This document shows, in pieces, positions 39,285 to 51,965 of a stretch of DNA of 64,000 nt. Origin of the DNA: Eremophila alpestris peregrina (Eukaryota; Chordata; Aves; Passeriformes; Alaudidae); assembly GCA_009792885.1 (NCBI GenBank), contig WMCF01000023.1, positions 5,440,633 through 5,504,632 on the forward strand. Reading direction: 5' to 3'. How positions within the stretch are numbered: position 1 is the stretch's first letter; each line of letters starts with the position of its first letter. The notes beneath the pieces are model-generated. The model had not been told where the DNA came from, ran no database searches, and saw only the letters and a program-made list of their open reading frames with translations. The position numbers and the translations under genes were made by a program.

Positions 39285-39755
39285 GGGGCAGGTGACACAG
39301 GTGATGGAGGGACTGGAGCATCTCCCTGCCCAGGAAAGGCTGAGGAACCTGGGGCTGTTCCATCTTGAGAGGAGCCCCAGCTGAGAGGGGCCCTCAGCCC
39401 TGGGTGTCCCTGGGTGTCCCTGGGTGTCCCTGTCTGTCCCTGTCTGTCCCTGTATGCAGGGAGGGGCAGAGCAGGGCCCAGGCTCTGCTCCAGGCCCAGC
39501 AATGGCACCAGAGGAACAGTCAGGGACTGAGCCCAGCAATCCCCTGCACAGGGGCACAACTTCTGCTCTGAACAGAGACCAAAGAGGGGTGGAGTCTCCC
39601 TCACTGGGGATATTCCAGAGCCCTCTGGACACAACCCTGTGCCTGTGCCTGTGCTGTGGGATGATCCTGCTGGAGCAGGGAGGTAGTACCAGATGTGACT
39701 CCCTCTGATCCCTTCCAGATTTATCCAGTCTGGGATTCTGGGATCGTGTGAAAGA
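39285..39755 (+). mobile_element. CR1 LINE fragment with internal 10-bp tandem array
   Basis: Begins ggagggactggagcatctccctgcccaggaaaggctgagg and continues ggggctgttccatcttgagagg (the CR1 'ggctgttcagcctggagaag' block). It ends ccttccagatttatccagtctgggattctgg. Between the two halves, 39398..39456 is an array of 10-bp tgggtgtccc/tgtctgtccc units. It is a different CR1 subfamily from the copy at 10236. Confidence 0.82.
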
Positions 39756-41785
39756 GAGATCCAGACACACCAGTTCCAGACAGGCAAACTGTCACATCCA
39801 AAACTGGTATCCAGCTTATGAGGCTTTTAGTCCATCTTTGCGGTGAAGGACCTTTAGTGTGATTATGCAATGGCCAATCCTGGCTATAGCAAGTTATGAT
39901 TTGTTCCCTTCCAGCAAAAATAAGACATATAATTCTGTGACTGGGAAAGGGCTCACACAACAACCCACAGCCACTCACTGTGAGCATTGCCCAAGTGTTG
40001 GCCTCACATTAAGAGGCAATAGATCTTTCTCAGAGTCTGGAGAGTCATCTGTTATGAGCAAAAGCAGAGCCAAGCTACTGGGAGAGGCAAGGACTCTGCT
40101 TATCTTCACACTTAGGCAGCTCCTTCCAGCCTCAAGGAAAGTCGTGACCTGACTCAGGAATGATGGTGGGCATCATTTTAGTTACCAAAGAGATGCAGCT
40201 TCCCTTTACCTGAACACAGTGATGTTAAAATTGTGTCACTCAGCAAGTGTCCCACTGCCTGCCTTCCTGCCTGTCCTAAGGACAGAGTAAGCCAGAAATC
40301 CAGCATGTCTCTCCTGCCCTGCCTCAGGAAAACTCTGGGGGGAAAGCTGGAAGAGGGTAGGAAGGTACCAGGGAGTCAGAGGCACAACCACAAACCAGCC
40401 AGACTGAAAAATCCCCCATACAATGGGACTCCTCCAACACAGGACTAGGCTAGGAATAATGACTCAGCTTTGTCCATATCCCTTAAAAACACACTGAAAA
40501 CACATTCTAAAACACCTATAAAATGGTTGGGTTTATACAGGCTAGTGAATATCTACAGGGAAATCTAACCAGCTTGTACAGCAAATGAGTCAAATGCAGT
40601 TTTTCATTTGGCTTGCAATCAAAAGAAGATCAAATGATGTACCAAATCCTACCTTCACAAGTACACAGGACAGCAGTGTGGCTGAGAGCAGAATTTGATT
40701 GGAAAAAAAGGAGTGAACTGGCCATTTCAATCCCTGCTGTGAGCATTCCTGATTAACGCCAGCTGATACTTTTAGAATAGTAGGTCTGAGGATTAAAGTA
40801 TTATGTAGGCTGAAAACACTACGTCACATCTCTAAAATTACTTCTCTTTGTATCATTTAATACTCTGCATTCTCTTAGGTTCAATTTTTAGGTCCTCATT
40901 CACTAATGAGAACCTCCACCTCAAATCCAGTTAGTATTTAGGGTTACTCACTCACTCTCAGAGGCTTCTATAAGAGATTTTGCCTCCTACTCTGCTTCAT
41001 TTGTATTTTTTCATTTGTATTCTTCAAATCCTACTTTAATGGTTTCCCTGTGAACCAATGGAATGTCCCTCATGTAGATTAAGGAGAACTACTGTTTTTA
41101 TTTTACTCTGATAGTTCTTAACAGAAAATAGTAATGCAGTGTCCACTCACTCAAATATCTAAGCTCCAAATAATACGTTAGTTTATCAGACTACCTTCTG
41201 ACCAAAAAAATATTACATTTAAAAAAAACACCAGTTACTCATAAAGTTCATGGTCCCAGTGTTCTCTCTTCAAATGTTCACTTTCCACAGTTCAGGCAGG
41301 TTGCTTTACCTGTCACTGCTCTGTTTACTGCAAATAACAGGGGAAAAAAAAGTCTGGATGTCACATTATACAGAAAGACTTAAAAAAAAAAAAAGGTATA
41401 ATATATTAAAAGTGGCAAATAAAAAAATCTGATTCATGTTCTTCATATCATTATTATATATACATCTAATTGAGGATATGTTCTGTGTTTTTTCCGAACT
41501 GAAATTTATAAAAAATTAAGTCCAGCTTGAAATGTGCCCTGGGCCTGTTCAGAACATGACTATGGTACATAAAAGCCAGAATTCTTCTGATGGAATGTTA
41601 GCTCTCTCAGTAATAGATCTGCAGAAAAGCTGTTCAGAAGACACATGCTATAAACAGCAGAGGAGAACAGGAGTCTCTGGAAAAGTTTCATTGCTTTTTA
41701 AGGCAGCTAGTCAGGCAAATCAGCCCTTGGGTGTGTTCCTCTCTCCTCACTCACAACAGAAAGTGCTTAAATGATTTGTTTAGAT
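39756..41785. other. Intergenic, no feature
   Basis: Unique sequence with A-rich short runs around 41220..41395. No gene recognised. Confidence 0.5.
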
Positions 41786-42172
41786 ACCAACAGCAGGTTG
41801 AGGAGGGGGATTCTGCCCCTCTGCCCCTGCGCCCAGCTCAGACCCCACCTGCAGAGCTGCCTCCAGCCCTGCCTCCAACAGCACAAGCACCTGGAGCTGC
41901 TGCAGCCAGGCCAGAGGAGGCCACGGAGCTGCTGCCAGGGCTGGAGCCCCTCTGCTCTGGAGCCAGCCTGGCACAGCTGGGGCTGCTCAGCTGCACAAGA
42001 GAAGGCTCCAGGCAGAGCTCAGAGCCCCTGCCAGGACCTCAGGTGGGGGGCTGAGAAAAAAGATGGAGATCACCTTTTTACAAGGACAGAGAGTGACAGG
42101 ACAAGAGGAGTGGTTTTATCCTAAAAGATGAATTATTTAGATGAGATGTTAGGAGGATATTCTATCTTAGTT
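41786..42172 (+). mobile_element. CR1 LINE fragment lacking its 3' end
   Basis: Nearly identical to 10430..10670 over the ggattctgcccc...gagcccctgccagg block, then acaaggacagagagtgacaggacaag and gagatgttaggaggatatt, where it stops. CR1 copies are usually 5' truncated with an intact 3' end, so loss of the 3' part is unusual. The missing 3' part appears immediately downstream in the opposite orientation (42216..42466). Confidence 0.88.
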
Positions 42173-42215
42173 TTAATCTCACTTAGTTGTTGTAAAGAAG
42201 CTAGAGTTCTCAGCT

Positions 42216-42466
42216 CATCACAGAATCCCAGAATGGTTTGGGTGGGAAGGGACCTTGAAGCTCATCCAGTGCCACCCCCTACCAAGGACAGGGACAATTT
42301 CCACTATTCCAGGGTGCTCCAAACCCTTCCAGCCTGCCCTTGGACACTGCCAGGGATCCAGGGGCAGCCACAGCTGCTCTGGGCACCCTGTGCCAGGGCC
42401 TGCCCACCCTCTCAGCCGGCAATTCCTTCCTAATATCCAATCTGAATCCACCCCTGCCTTAGGCAG
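42216..42466 (-). mobile_element. CR1 LINE 3' end, minus orientation
   Basis: Starts at catcacagaatcccagaatgg (the inverted CR1 tail) and continues through gaccttgaagctcatccagtgcc, ccagggatccaggggcagcc and ctgctctgggcaccctgtgcc to ggcaattccttcctaatatcc. It covers only the last ~250 bp of a CR1, the portion absent from the plus-strand fragment next to it. Confidence 0.92.
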
Positions 42467-45400
42467 GGACAATTTATTGAAGGAAGGAACTTCTAGTGAT
42501 CCTCTATTCCTACTCAGTGCCATCTGGAGACGGTCCACCCTGAAACCATAGCAAGTTTGCTCAGAACCTCCTCCAGTGAAGGTCCAAGTTTCTTCAAGGA
42601 AATTCCACAATTCCTCCCAGCAGCCTCTTGTACTGTTCAATGAATGCTCCCACATAATAAATTTGCCTTGAAATTCCACAAAACTTCAGTAGTTTGTTTC
42701 AGGATGGATTGTCTTTCCTTTCTATCTATGTAGCGCTGCCAAAAAATTAATCAACAGTAAAAAAAACATATAAAAAATAGTTTGAGTGGTGGCTCAGAAA
42801 ATCTGGTGAGTGTTGTAGTCGAGGACCACAAGCAATTTGCTTTCAGCCCTAAGTAAACCCATTTTTTTTTCTTTGGTCAGATAATGAAAAGTGCAGCGGA
42901 TGGGATTGATTTACCAAACTTATAATAGCTCTCATTGTGTTTCAGGCCTTGAGAGGTATCAAAAGCTTAGGTGAAAAGCAGTAGGAGTCATGTCACTTGT
43001 GCTGAGTTCAATCTTTTTTGCAAATCACAACAATCCTGGGGGTTTTGGTGTTTTTAATTCAGGAGCATAGGCCACTAGAAGCTGTGAATTATTCCAACAT
43101 ATAACACAGCAGTCTTTCCTGGTTTCATCATTAGGAATAAAACCTTCTTGCCAAACAGATCTACTGAGGTGTGAAGAGGACAGGCACCAGCCCTGCTTTG
43201 AATCTGCTCTTTGAAACTGCTATTTTTCTCATTAACTGCCCAACTGGGAAGGGTATCAGCTTCAGCTGCAGGTCTAGGAAGCTGCCCATGTTAAGAAAAT
43301 TTCACCAGCTGCTGCCTTATTTCCAAAATTTAATTATTCATTGAACTTAAGGTTCTTAGTCCATGTATGGTTATCTTTACATCAATAAGTACAAGCATAT
43401 ACACCTACTAGAACTGTATGATACTTTTCTTGTCAGAACAGAATGCTGCACATTTGAAATGTCATAAATTACATGACTTAAGCAAGGATGAACTATTGAT
43501 CAACAAAAGCCCCTTACTAGGACACTGAGAAATATTTTAAAAATAATAGAATTTTAGAATTAACGGTAAAATGAATATTACTGAAAAATATGAAAACTCT
43601 AAACTATAGCATTTGATAGTCTGGGAGCTGCAAAATATTGACAGCTTGCCACAATCACATGGAACACACAGTACCTCCAACAAAGATGGTCACACATAAT
43701 TTTTACTTGCAAAATCACTTACAAGATATTGACAGGAGCAGCAGCAAAACAGAACTGATAACTGAGCACACAGTTCTCACATTGCCAGGAAAAACAGGCC
43801 AACAGCTATTTCCTTCTCAGATCTCAAGCTGGGATATATTTAACTGAGTTCACAAACCAGAAATGCTCATCTGCCCAGTCTTAGAAGTTCAAAAAGTGGC
43901 ATTTTGCTGAAACCACAAGTAGCTAAGAACACCAAAAATATTATCGGCGTTTAAGCTTGTCACTCCAGAATTTCAGACTTTAAAGGTCAAAGACATTAGC
44001 ATGAGATTTCACTTCAGAAGTGGTACTTCTCTTCCTGTTCTTGGAAAAGGGAGCAGGAAGATCCTCGATGGCACTACATCGTTGCTGGTAAGATCCAGAA
44101 AGACTCAGTGAGAACATTAGTGAGGTGGGAGTTTTGTACTAATTAAAGCTAATTTTCCTAACAGAGACTGCATTGACAGTTATAATCAATAAATTTAAAT
44201 ATTTTACCACATGTCTTAATACCCAAATAGCAAGAATTACATTCTTGAGAGTTTTGTAAGGCAATTGCATCCTATTTCTTTGGGAAATAGTTGGAAAGTT
44301 AATAAATGAACACTAAGAGTTAGAACTCATGATGATGGGTAAATGCAAGAAAAAGTAATTTTCTTGTTCTGTGACTCTGAATCCCATTAGAGCAATTCAC
44401 CTGCCCTGCATCACCTCCTTTGGCTCACTCTTTCCCAGAAATGAACTATTGATTACACCTCTAGTCTGTCATTTTCAGTGACCTAGCAAGCTTCCCACAC
44501 ACCAATTTAAAAAATAGTTTCCAAGCAAAAGCTGTTCTGAAAATGAGATAGACGTAAATTCATCAAACTCAACAAAAAAAGGGATTATTCTAATACAATC
44601 CTATAACAACATGGTCTCTAAAAGCTCTACACAGTTAGACTTGAGCTATCTGGTAACTTTGCAGCAACTTGAGCTTGTCCATCTCTTCATTCATGGCCCC
44701 CCAGGTGCCATCCAGAGTCTCCTACCAAGGGTCAGAGAATGAACAGTTGACTTATTAAATGAGACAGGCTGTTTTCCATTTTTCAAAGGTTCTTTTCTAT
44801 GTAAATCCTGGAGTTCTGAGGTTTCTGGGTGCAGCTACTTCACTGCATTCACTGTAGTCAGTGACAGATCTATAGCTATCACACAACCTTTTCATCTTGG
44901 GCAACTTGGTATTTTCAAAGCACTTCCATACCCTATGAGGGAAGATGCTATGTAAATGCAAATACTGACTATTCCCATTTTATCACTTTCCCTGACAAGA
45001 AAACACCACTGGTTTTCAATATTTTAAAAAACACTTATGCCTGAAATATGGACTCCTAAAAATAAGTTAATATTAAATGAAACATAATAACAGCCAGGAA
45101 TAAAATCACTCTGCAGAAGCAGAGATTTAGATTTGGAGGAAACTAAGACTGGTGGTCAAAAATCCCTATGTTTCTTAAACAACACACAATAGTTGCAGTA
45201 ACACAAAATAGTTGCAGTCTTTCCAAATCATGATTCATACACATATTGATATGATCTAGAAACATCAGAATTATTCTAGAAACAGGTTTAGGTGCTTCTG
45301 TACATTGCTCCTAAACCAAGCTTATTTGAGCTCTGTCTGAAATTTGGATCATTTTTGAGCAAAAAATCTACCTGTTTGATTACTGTTGATTTAAAATAAT

Positions 45401-48400
45401 ACAAGTAATTAGTCCATCAAAACCTTCAATCTGATGTACCTATGGAAAAAGTCTTTTGATAAGGGAGCTATGTGCACAACTCACCTGGCCAAACAGGGCT
45501 GAACACAGAGCCAGTGGGTGACTGGGGAGTAATTTTGTTCTTAAAACAAAGCTGTAATAAGCCATGGGTGCTGCATCATCCTTCTGGAGTGCAAATAATT
45601 GCAATTACTGCAGCCTGTGTTAGTGGCTTCTGACTGCTGCAGGAGTAGCTGAGTATTCTCCTTTTGCCCATGAAAACAAACTGCATTTCCCCTGTTGTGT
45701 TTTACCTGATCCGCTCCTGATCCATCTTGGTTTTGGTTTTCCTTTTGGTTTTTTTTGGTATGTTGGCTTTTATCTTTCTCTCTCTTCCATGATGCCTCTG
45801 CACCCTTGAAAGCCTGGCATGCAATTAGAGCGTGTAATGCCAGAGAGGTGCAGTGCTGCCATCAGCCTCCCCTGCACGTGATGGAAAGATTCATTTCTGC
45901 AATCTCCCAGCAAACTGCTGGGAAGTGGATAACAGATCCTAGATAAGAGATTTACTTGAAACCAGAGAATAATATCTTAAATCTCTTTCTCCAAGGACAG
46001 AGCCAGTGTCACACTCGTGGGGTCAGGTGCCAAGACATGGGTTCCTTTTCCTCCCATTCCCACCCCACACGGGATCAGCTGCCCTGCTGTTTGGTTTGAT
46101 GGGGTCCTGCCCCACCTTAAGCCTCAGCAAACACCCTGAGCACTCAACCCTGAAATGCTCGTGCTCAAATGAACGTTCCTTTGATTAACTTGGCAGCATC
46201 TGCACAGTGCTCAGATTCTATTTAGGTAGCAGAGGAAAAAACACCCTGCAACCCCATAGAAGTCACGTTGAGGCAGATCAGTTCTGAGTCAGATTAAATA
46301 GGATTTAATTTGACTTCTGATTTGTTTACACTTCATCGCACAGCCAGTCTCCATTGTGATCCCTCTTTACTTCCTACTTGTACAATTTCACACCATTCTC
46401 TTAGCATATGAAACTATTATTAGAATTATTCAAGTGATCCAAGGGTTGTTGTTTTTTTTTTTTTTTGCAACTCCGTTACCTGCAGGTGTTATCAGCTTGC
46501 TAGCACATCTAAAGAAAGCAATCTAAAGTCCACACGAAGTTCTGCACATAATTTCAAGAGATCTTTAGCTTTCAATTCCCCCTCCCATGGCACACATGCA
46601 TCTTACAGATGTGCCATGCCTGCCTCTGAACTCCCACTTCCTGACATAACAAAGGTATTTTACTTTAAAGAGAAAAATTACCATTTGAAAAAACCTAATT
46701 CCATTGTGTTTGGAGTTGACTCACAGTTTCTAACCAAGCTTTCAGATTAAAGATCACTGTGGAGCCAGGTTTCCTCTAAAGCTCGCGGGGATGGATCGGA
46801 AACGTGCTAAGCTGAGAACAGCACATTCCCTCTGCAAGAAATCCAGCCAGGCTAGGAGAGCAGCAGCAACCTGGCGTTTTGCAATCAAATTGCCCCTTAT
46901 TATACTGCGATTGCTTATTTACCTTCCACATATGCTGTGGCTGCCCTCCTATTTTGCCAGGCTGCCCCTTTCTCTGTGCTTCTCCTCCACTGCCACTCAT
47001 GGACTCCTGCTCCTCTGGCTCTTTGAATCACGGGCTGTCCCCCTCTTTCTCCCCGGATCGTCAAGGCAGATCCGGCCTTCACCTCTGCATCACAGGCAGC
47101 TTCCACCAATGCTGGATTTCAATTTCCTCCTGATGTCAATTTCCAGCCCGGCCCACGACTCTTGCATCATGAGCTGGAAAACCCTCCTATGCTCCAGAAT
47201 TTGCAACGGATGTTTGCAGAGAAGCAGCAGTTTCATTCACCCTTTACTTGATGCCCCATTTCTTTCACAGCTTTCCTCTCTTATGTGACAAGAAACAGCT
47301 GTTTGTGTTGAGGGAAGCCTATTTCTTGAGCTAAGTCCCTTGCCTTTCCTTGAAACATTTATTTCGGTTACTCCAGTGGTGCTGAAATTCCCTGGAGTCA
47401 ATAAAACTTCTCAAAGGAGCATTTCTTCTGTCAGACTTTATTTTTATATCCGTAAGAAACATTTAGACCATTTTTAAAGGGGATTATTTCTCTCAAAATA
47501 ACACAATTCTAAATCTCAGGTTTTAAATCCATGCAACTTTTTATGCGTATGAGTGCTAAAAAGCAAAAAAAAAAAAAGAAAAAAAACAAGGGAAAGGGAG
47601 GACTAGTGAGAGAAATTACCTGCATAATTTTTAGTTAAATGCTGAATCTACGGGGTAATCCTGCAAACCAGCTCATAAGTTACTTCATTTTTTGTGTTTG
47701 AGACCACTCAGGTGTGTATAGTGACAGCACAAAGCAGGTTAAAATTTTCAGAACCTGGGGTATTAGCTTAATATCTGATTGAGGCCAGAACTGACTGCTG
47801 CTGTTTGTTTAACACACTGCACAAAGCAGCTTTCTGCTCCTGCAAAAAGCCCCGGGTGTTGATCTCCAGTGAGACTGAGCACTCACAGCAGATTGCTGGT
47901 GACTTCTGGAGAAATGTCCCTGCCTTATCAACTCTCCATCATGTTTTGCACCTCAAATCACGTTTGAAGTTTTAAAGCTGGATGAACATGTGAGCTTGAT
48001 TACAGACACTCATGCAGATAAGATTGTGGAAGAGAAGTTACATTGCAGGAGTACACCCCTTCTCATCCAATTCTCTGCCAGATCTCTGAAATTCTGTACC
48101 AAACCCTTGCAATTCTGTAATCATTTAGCAGTTTACTTGGCTAAAAAAGCAGTTGGAGAATGCTTTCTCCAAGCTCTGAATAACTCCCTGTGTTTAAATC
48201 AAACCACCACTCAATCTGGACTCTAACTCAGTGAAATTAATGGCTGTACCATATTGCAGCTTTCAGAACTCCCAAACCAGATGTACTTGCAGGATTCAAT
48301 GGGATATACAGGAATAGGAGGGATAAAATTTTATTTCCTCAAATGGAAAAGGCAGTAAAAAGAAAGCGCAAACAACATTTTCACCCAGTCCTGAAGATTA

Positions 48401-51400
48401 AGGGGAAGTGGCAAGTTCAGACTGAGTATCTGAGAACTCACAGAGAGTTTTATCTCAAGGAAACAAAGCAGATCAAAAGGCATTGGTTTCAGAAATGTTG
48501 TAAACGTGCTTGCACAGGCTACTGAAGAGATCTGGTGCTTCTGAGCAGGGAAAAGATGAGGTCCTGCTGCTTCCAAAGGATATTGTTATGGACACAGCAG
48601 TGTCCACTCTCACCTTCAGAGAACCTTGCTGCAACATCCTGACCCCAGAGCAAAAACATTAAAACACAAAATACAATAAATACTCAGCATATGGAGAGTG
48701 CTAATAGAGCACACACTTGCTGAGAAAGCAAGAGAGACCTGTCACTTTGCTACCAATGTCACAAATGGCATTCTCAGAGATGCAGCCAGCTCTGCTTTGG
48801 TCAACATCTGAGAAATAAAAGAAAGTTTTCTGTCGAGAACACAGTGGTGATGATGATGATGAGACAATGATGAGGATGATGATGATGATGAAACCCAAAT
48901 CCTTCAACCAGCATATGGAGACACAACTGCAGCAGAGCAGGTAAACAATCTGATGGATGCTCCATGTGCTCCACTGACAAGGGACACTCACAAGTCACTG
49001 GCTGGAAGTACAGCTTGGATTGCAATCCATAAGAGAATCTGCAGTATTTGATTTGCATCTCTACTTGTTTGAGTTAGTTTGCATTACTCTGCATTTTCAT
49101 CCCCTGGGGACAACAGGCATGAAGGAGATAAGGTAAGGGAAGCAGAGGAAGAAGAGAGATGGAGCCACAGATAGTTTTTAGGAGTTTAGTGAACAACTCA
49201 GTTTTTTAGGCCTGTCACAGCCATTCTACAACCACACTGCAAACCTGGCAGGTTACAGCCCTGCCCAAACAGGCATCCACAATTTCCTTTCAGCCCTGCT
49301 GCCAAACATACCTTGAGACTTCTAAATGTTTGGGTACCACAGTGCACAAATCTAGTGTAGAAATACCCTATATGCAGAGAACTTTGTGAGATTTTGCTCC
49401 AGGGGATTTTTTCTGCAGACAGAAATCACAAAGGGCAGTGGCCTAATATGTTTTTTTAAAAGGACTGGACAATTGACATACCCACAGTTACAACAGAGGT
49501 AGTAGCTCTAGAGATTACAATGGGATGATTTTGGAGAGAGATATTGCCCCCTCCATCTTCAGAACAGAAGCCAGCCATTAAACTGCTTATGATTACAGAT
49601 GAACTTCCCTGCATGAGTTTCTTATTTCAAAACTGCCCAAGATTTATGCCTTTTTCCTCAGAAGCCACAAACCTTCCTCAGAAACTGTACTGTGCACTGA
49701 TCTGATACTGAGATATGAGACTGAAACAAATACAACTACTTCTGCTTTTTGCCATAATCTCTGATTACACACGTGTCCAAAGAATTTCACCACATCCCAC
49801 AGAAATTAAGGCCCTGGGGATAAAGAAGCTTGCTGTACAGTTCTTGGCTTGCCTGGCCAAGCAGAGGGGAGCAGGATGACAGGCACTCAGGTGGTGCTAA
49901 AATTTCAGCAGCGTCATGGTCTCGAGAGTGTTCTGAGCAACTTGAACAACAAACAATAAATTCTGAAACGCAATACTTCTTAAGAAATCCTCTCCAAGGG
50001 TAGGAAGACCAAGCCAAATGTAGGCCAGTCTTATTGCAAGGGCATAAAATCTGCCTGAGGAGTTGCTGTCTTTCAAGGTGGGGAAAGGTTCCTTCTCCTG
50101 GAATTTCGACATGCTAAAGTTTCCATTAAGGCTGGTGAAATCCAAGCCTCTGCAAAAACTTCAACATAGTAAAAGTTGTTCAAACTAGTGAGAAAAGGTT
50201 TCATACCTTTTCTCTTTTTCTTCTGGAGTTTTCTCTGAAGTGGGACCTGATAGGTAGGTTTGAAGATGGAGGAACACACTATTCCTAGCCACAAACAGAA
50301 TAGCTGAGTACACATCAGAACAATCATATTTGCCAGAGAAGGCAAGAGAAGGAAAATTCATAGTTAGAACTGGAACATTATTGCGCCATATGCTTTCTAA
50401 CAGCCAAGCACAACAGGGGCCCTGCACAATCCTTGCCTTACTGCACCCTGTTGTATTTCCACCTGGAAAGACATATGGCACTGCCTAGGAGAGAAAATGT
50501 TCCTTTTTTTTTTGTTTTTTCCCCTAATGTTAATGTTATTTCCCAGCTTTAAAGGAACATTTGATTATGAAACATGCTTAGTGCAAGGATGAAAAAAATT
50601 CTTCCTATCTGTTCCCACTAATGGCAAAAACAGGTCAATTGGCCTGTCGGTATTATGACCAAATTAAAATTTGAAGACATGGCTTGGATACTACTTTGTC
50701 TCATGCATCACTGACAAAATTGCCTGCTCTGCAGAAACCTGCTGCCTCGCAGTTATGTCAGGGACACTTTTTAGTGTCTTGGAAGTATGATCATACCAAA
50801 CCTATCCTTCTGCTTATGAAATGAAAAGCACTGCTTTGTAAAGAACTGACCAGGAGCAAACATTCCGCACAACAAGAGTTGCTTTTATCCCTAATTACAG
50901 TCAGTCTTAAAAGGCTATTTTTTACTGAGAGCACATTCAATGTTACAGTAAACTGCTCAAGACAGCTGCTGGGTGAGGGAAGTAGTGGTCATATTGAAAG
51001 ACATAAGAATAAGAAGCCTCACAAAAAGCTCTTATAACTACCTGTCATCACCCAGGTAAGTAGAAATATTTTAACAGTGATGTTATTGTGGCAGTAATGC
51101 TTTTCACCTCCTTTCACAGTAGCTCTGAAAGAGGTATGTTGATTGCTTCTGCTAGAAGAGGGCTTTATTTAAAAAGAAAACCTGCATAAAGCTGTTTATT
51201 ACAAGTCTGACCACCTTATACCACCACTGGGTATGAGAGGAATATGGTAAAATCTGTATTTATTTCACCAACCTTGATTAATATAATTGTGAAGGGTTGT
51301 TTCACGTCCCTTTAGTGAGGTTGCCCTTCCTCTGGCCATCCCAAACTGCAGCTTAGCCCTGTGACATCCACTGCCTCAAAGGGGCACATCTGCCTTAACA

Positions 51401-51503
51401 GGCCGTGACCAGAGATTCCTCCAGGCAGCTGATCCAGCTGGGCTTCAAAGTGACTACTTCTCCATCACAGATTTTTAAAGGGTTCACAGTGGTTTTACCA
51501 CTG
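42467..51503. other. Intergenic; about 9 kb without a recognised gene
   Basis: No dispersed repeat recognised. Simple repeats are T16 near 46449..46465, A-rich 47562..47587 and (GAT)n 48846..48890. An open frame of 165 codons at 46791..47288 (plus) starts in a good context (ggggATGg) but has no recognisable domain. It could be chance and I do not call it a gene. Confidence 0.5.
48846..48890. repeat. Imperfect (GAT)n microsatellite
   Basis: tgatgatgatgatgag followed by acaatgatgagg and more gat units. The minus-strand reading gives a poly-His run inside a short frame, with no sign of a real protein. Confidence 0.9.
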
Positions 51504-51965
51504 AGTCACAGAATCATTCAGGTTGGAAAAGACCTCCAGGACCATGGAGTCCCAAGATGCTCACTGTGTCACCAGCCCAGAGCACTTAGTGGCATATCCA
51601 GTGGCATGTTCCTTGGACACCTCCAGAGATGGGCACTGCAACACCTCCCTGGGCAGCCCATTCCAAAGCTTCCCTATCCTTTCCATGAAGAAATTTCTCC
51701 TCATGTCCAACCTGTCCCTGTCGTGGCCCAGCCTGAAGCCATTCCCTCTCTTCCTGTCCCTGTTCCCTGGCAGCAGAGCCCGACTCCCCCCGGCTGTCTC
51801 CTCCTGGCAGGGAGTTGTGCAGAGCCACAAGGTCCCCTCTGAGCCTCCTTTTCTCCAGCTTGAGCCCCTTTCCCAGCTCCCTCAGCCCCTCCTGGGGCTC
51901 CAGCCCCTTCCCCAGCTCTGTTCCCTGCCCTGGACACATTCCAGCCCCTCAGTGTCTCCCTTGTC
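51504..51965 (-). mobile_element. CR1 LINE fragment, minus orientation
   Basis: Starts gagtcacagaatcattcaggttggaaaagacctccagg, the inverted CR1 3' end of the 'cttttccaacctgaatgattctgtgac' type. It continues to ctccagcttgagcccctttcccag. The sense strand shows the usual gctggagaaaaggaggctcagaggggacc block. Open frames of more than 100 codons here are shadows of the repeat. Confidence 0.92.

Noticed and set aside
41786..42466. Twin-priming explanation of the CR1 pair
   Set aside because: Twin priming inverts the 5' segment upstream of an intact 3' segment; here the order is the opposite.
46791..47288. 165-codon plus-strand frame with good start context and a hydrophobic stretch
   Set aside because: Length is within chance expectation for 64 kb in six frames, there is no recognised domain, and I saw no splice or conservation evidence.
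48801..49058. Poly-His-containing minus-strand frame
   Set aside because: Produced by translating the (GAT)n microsatellite.
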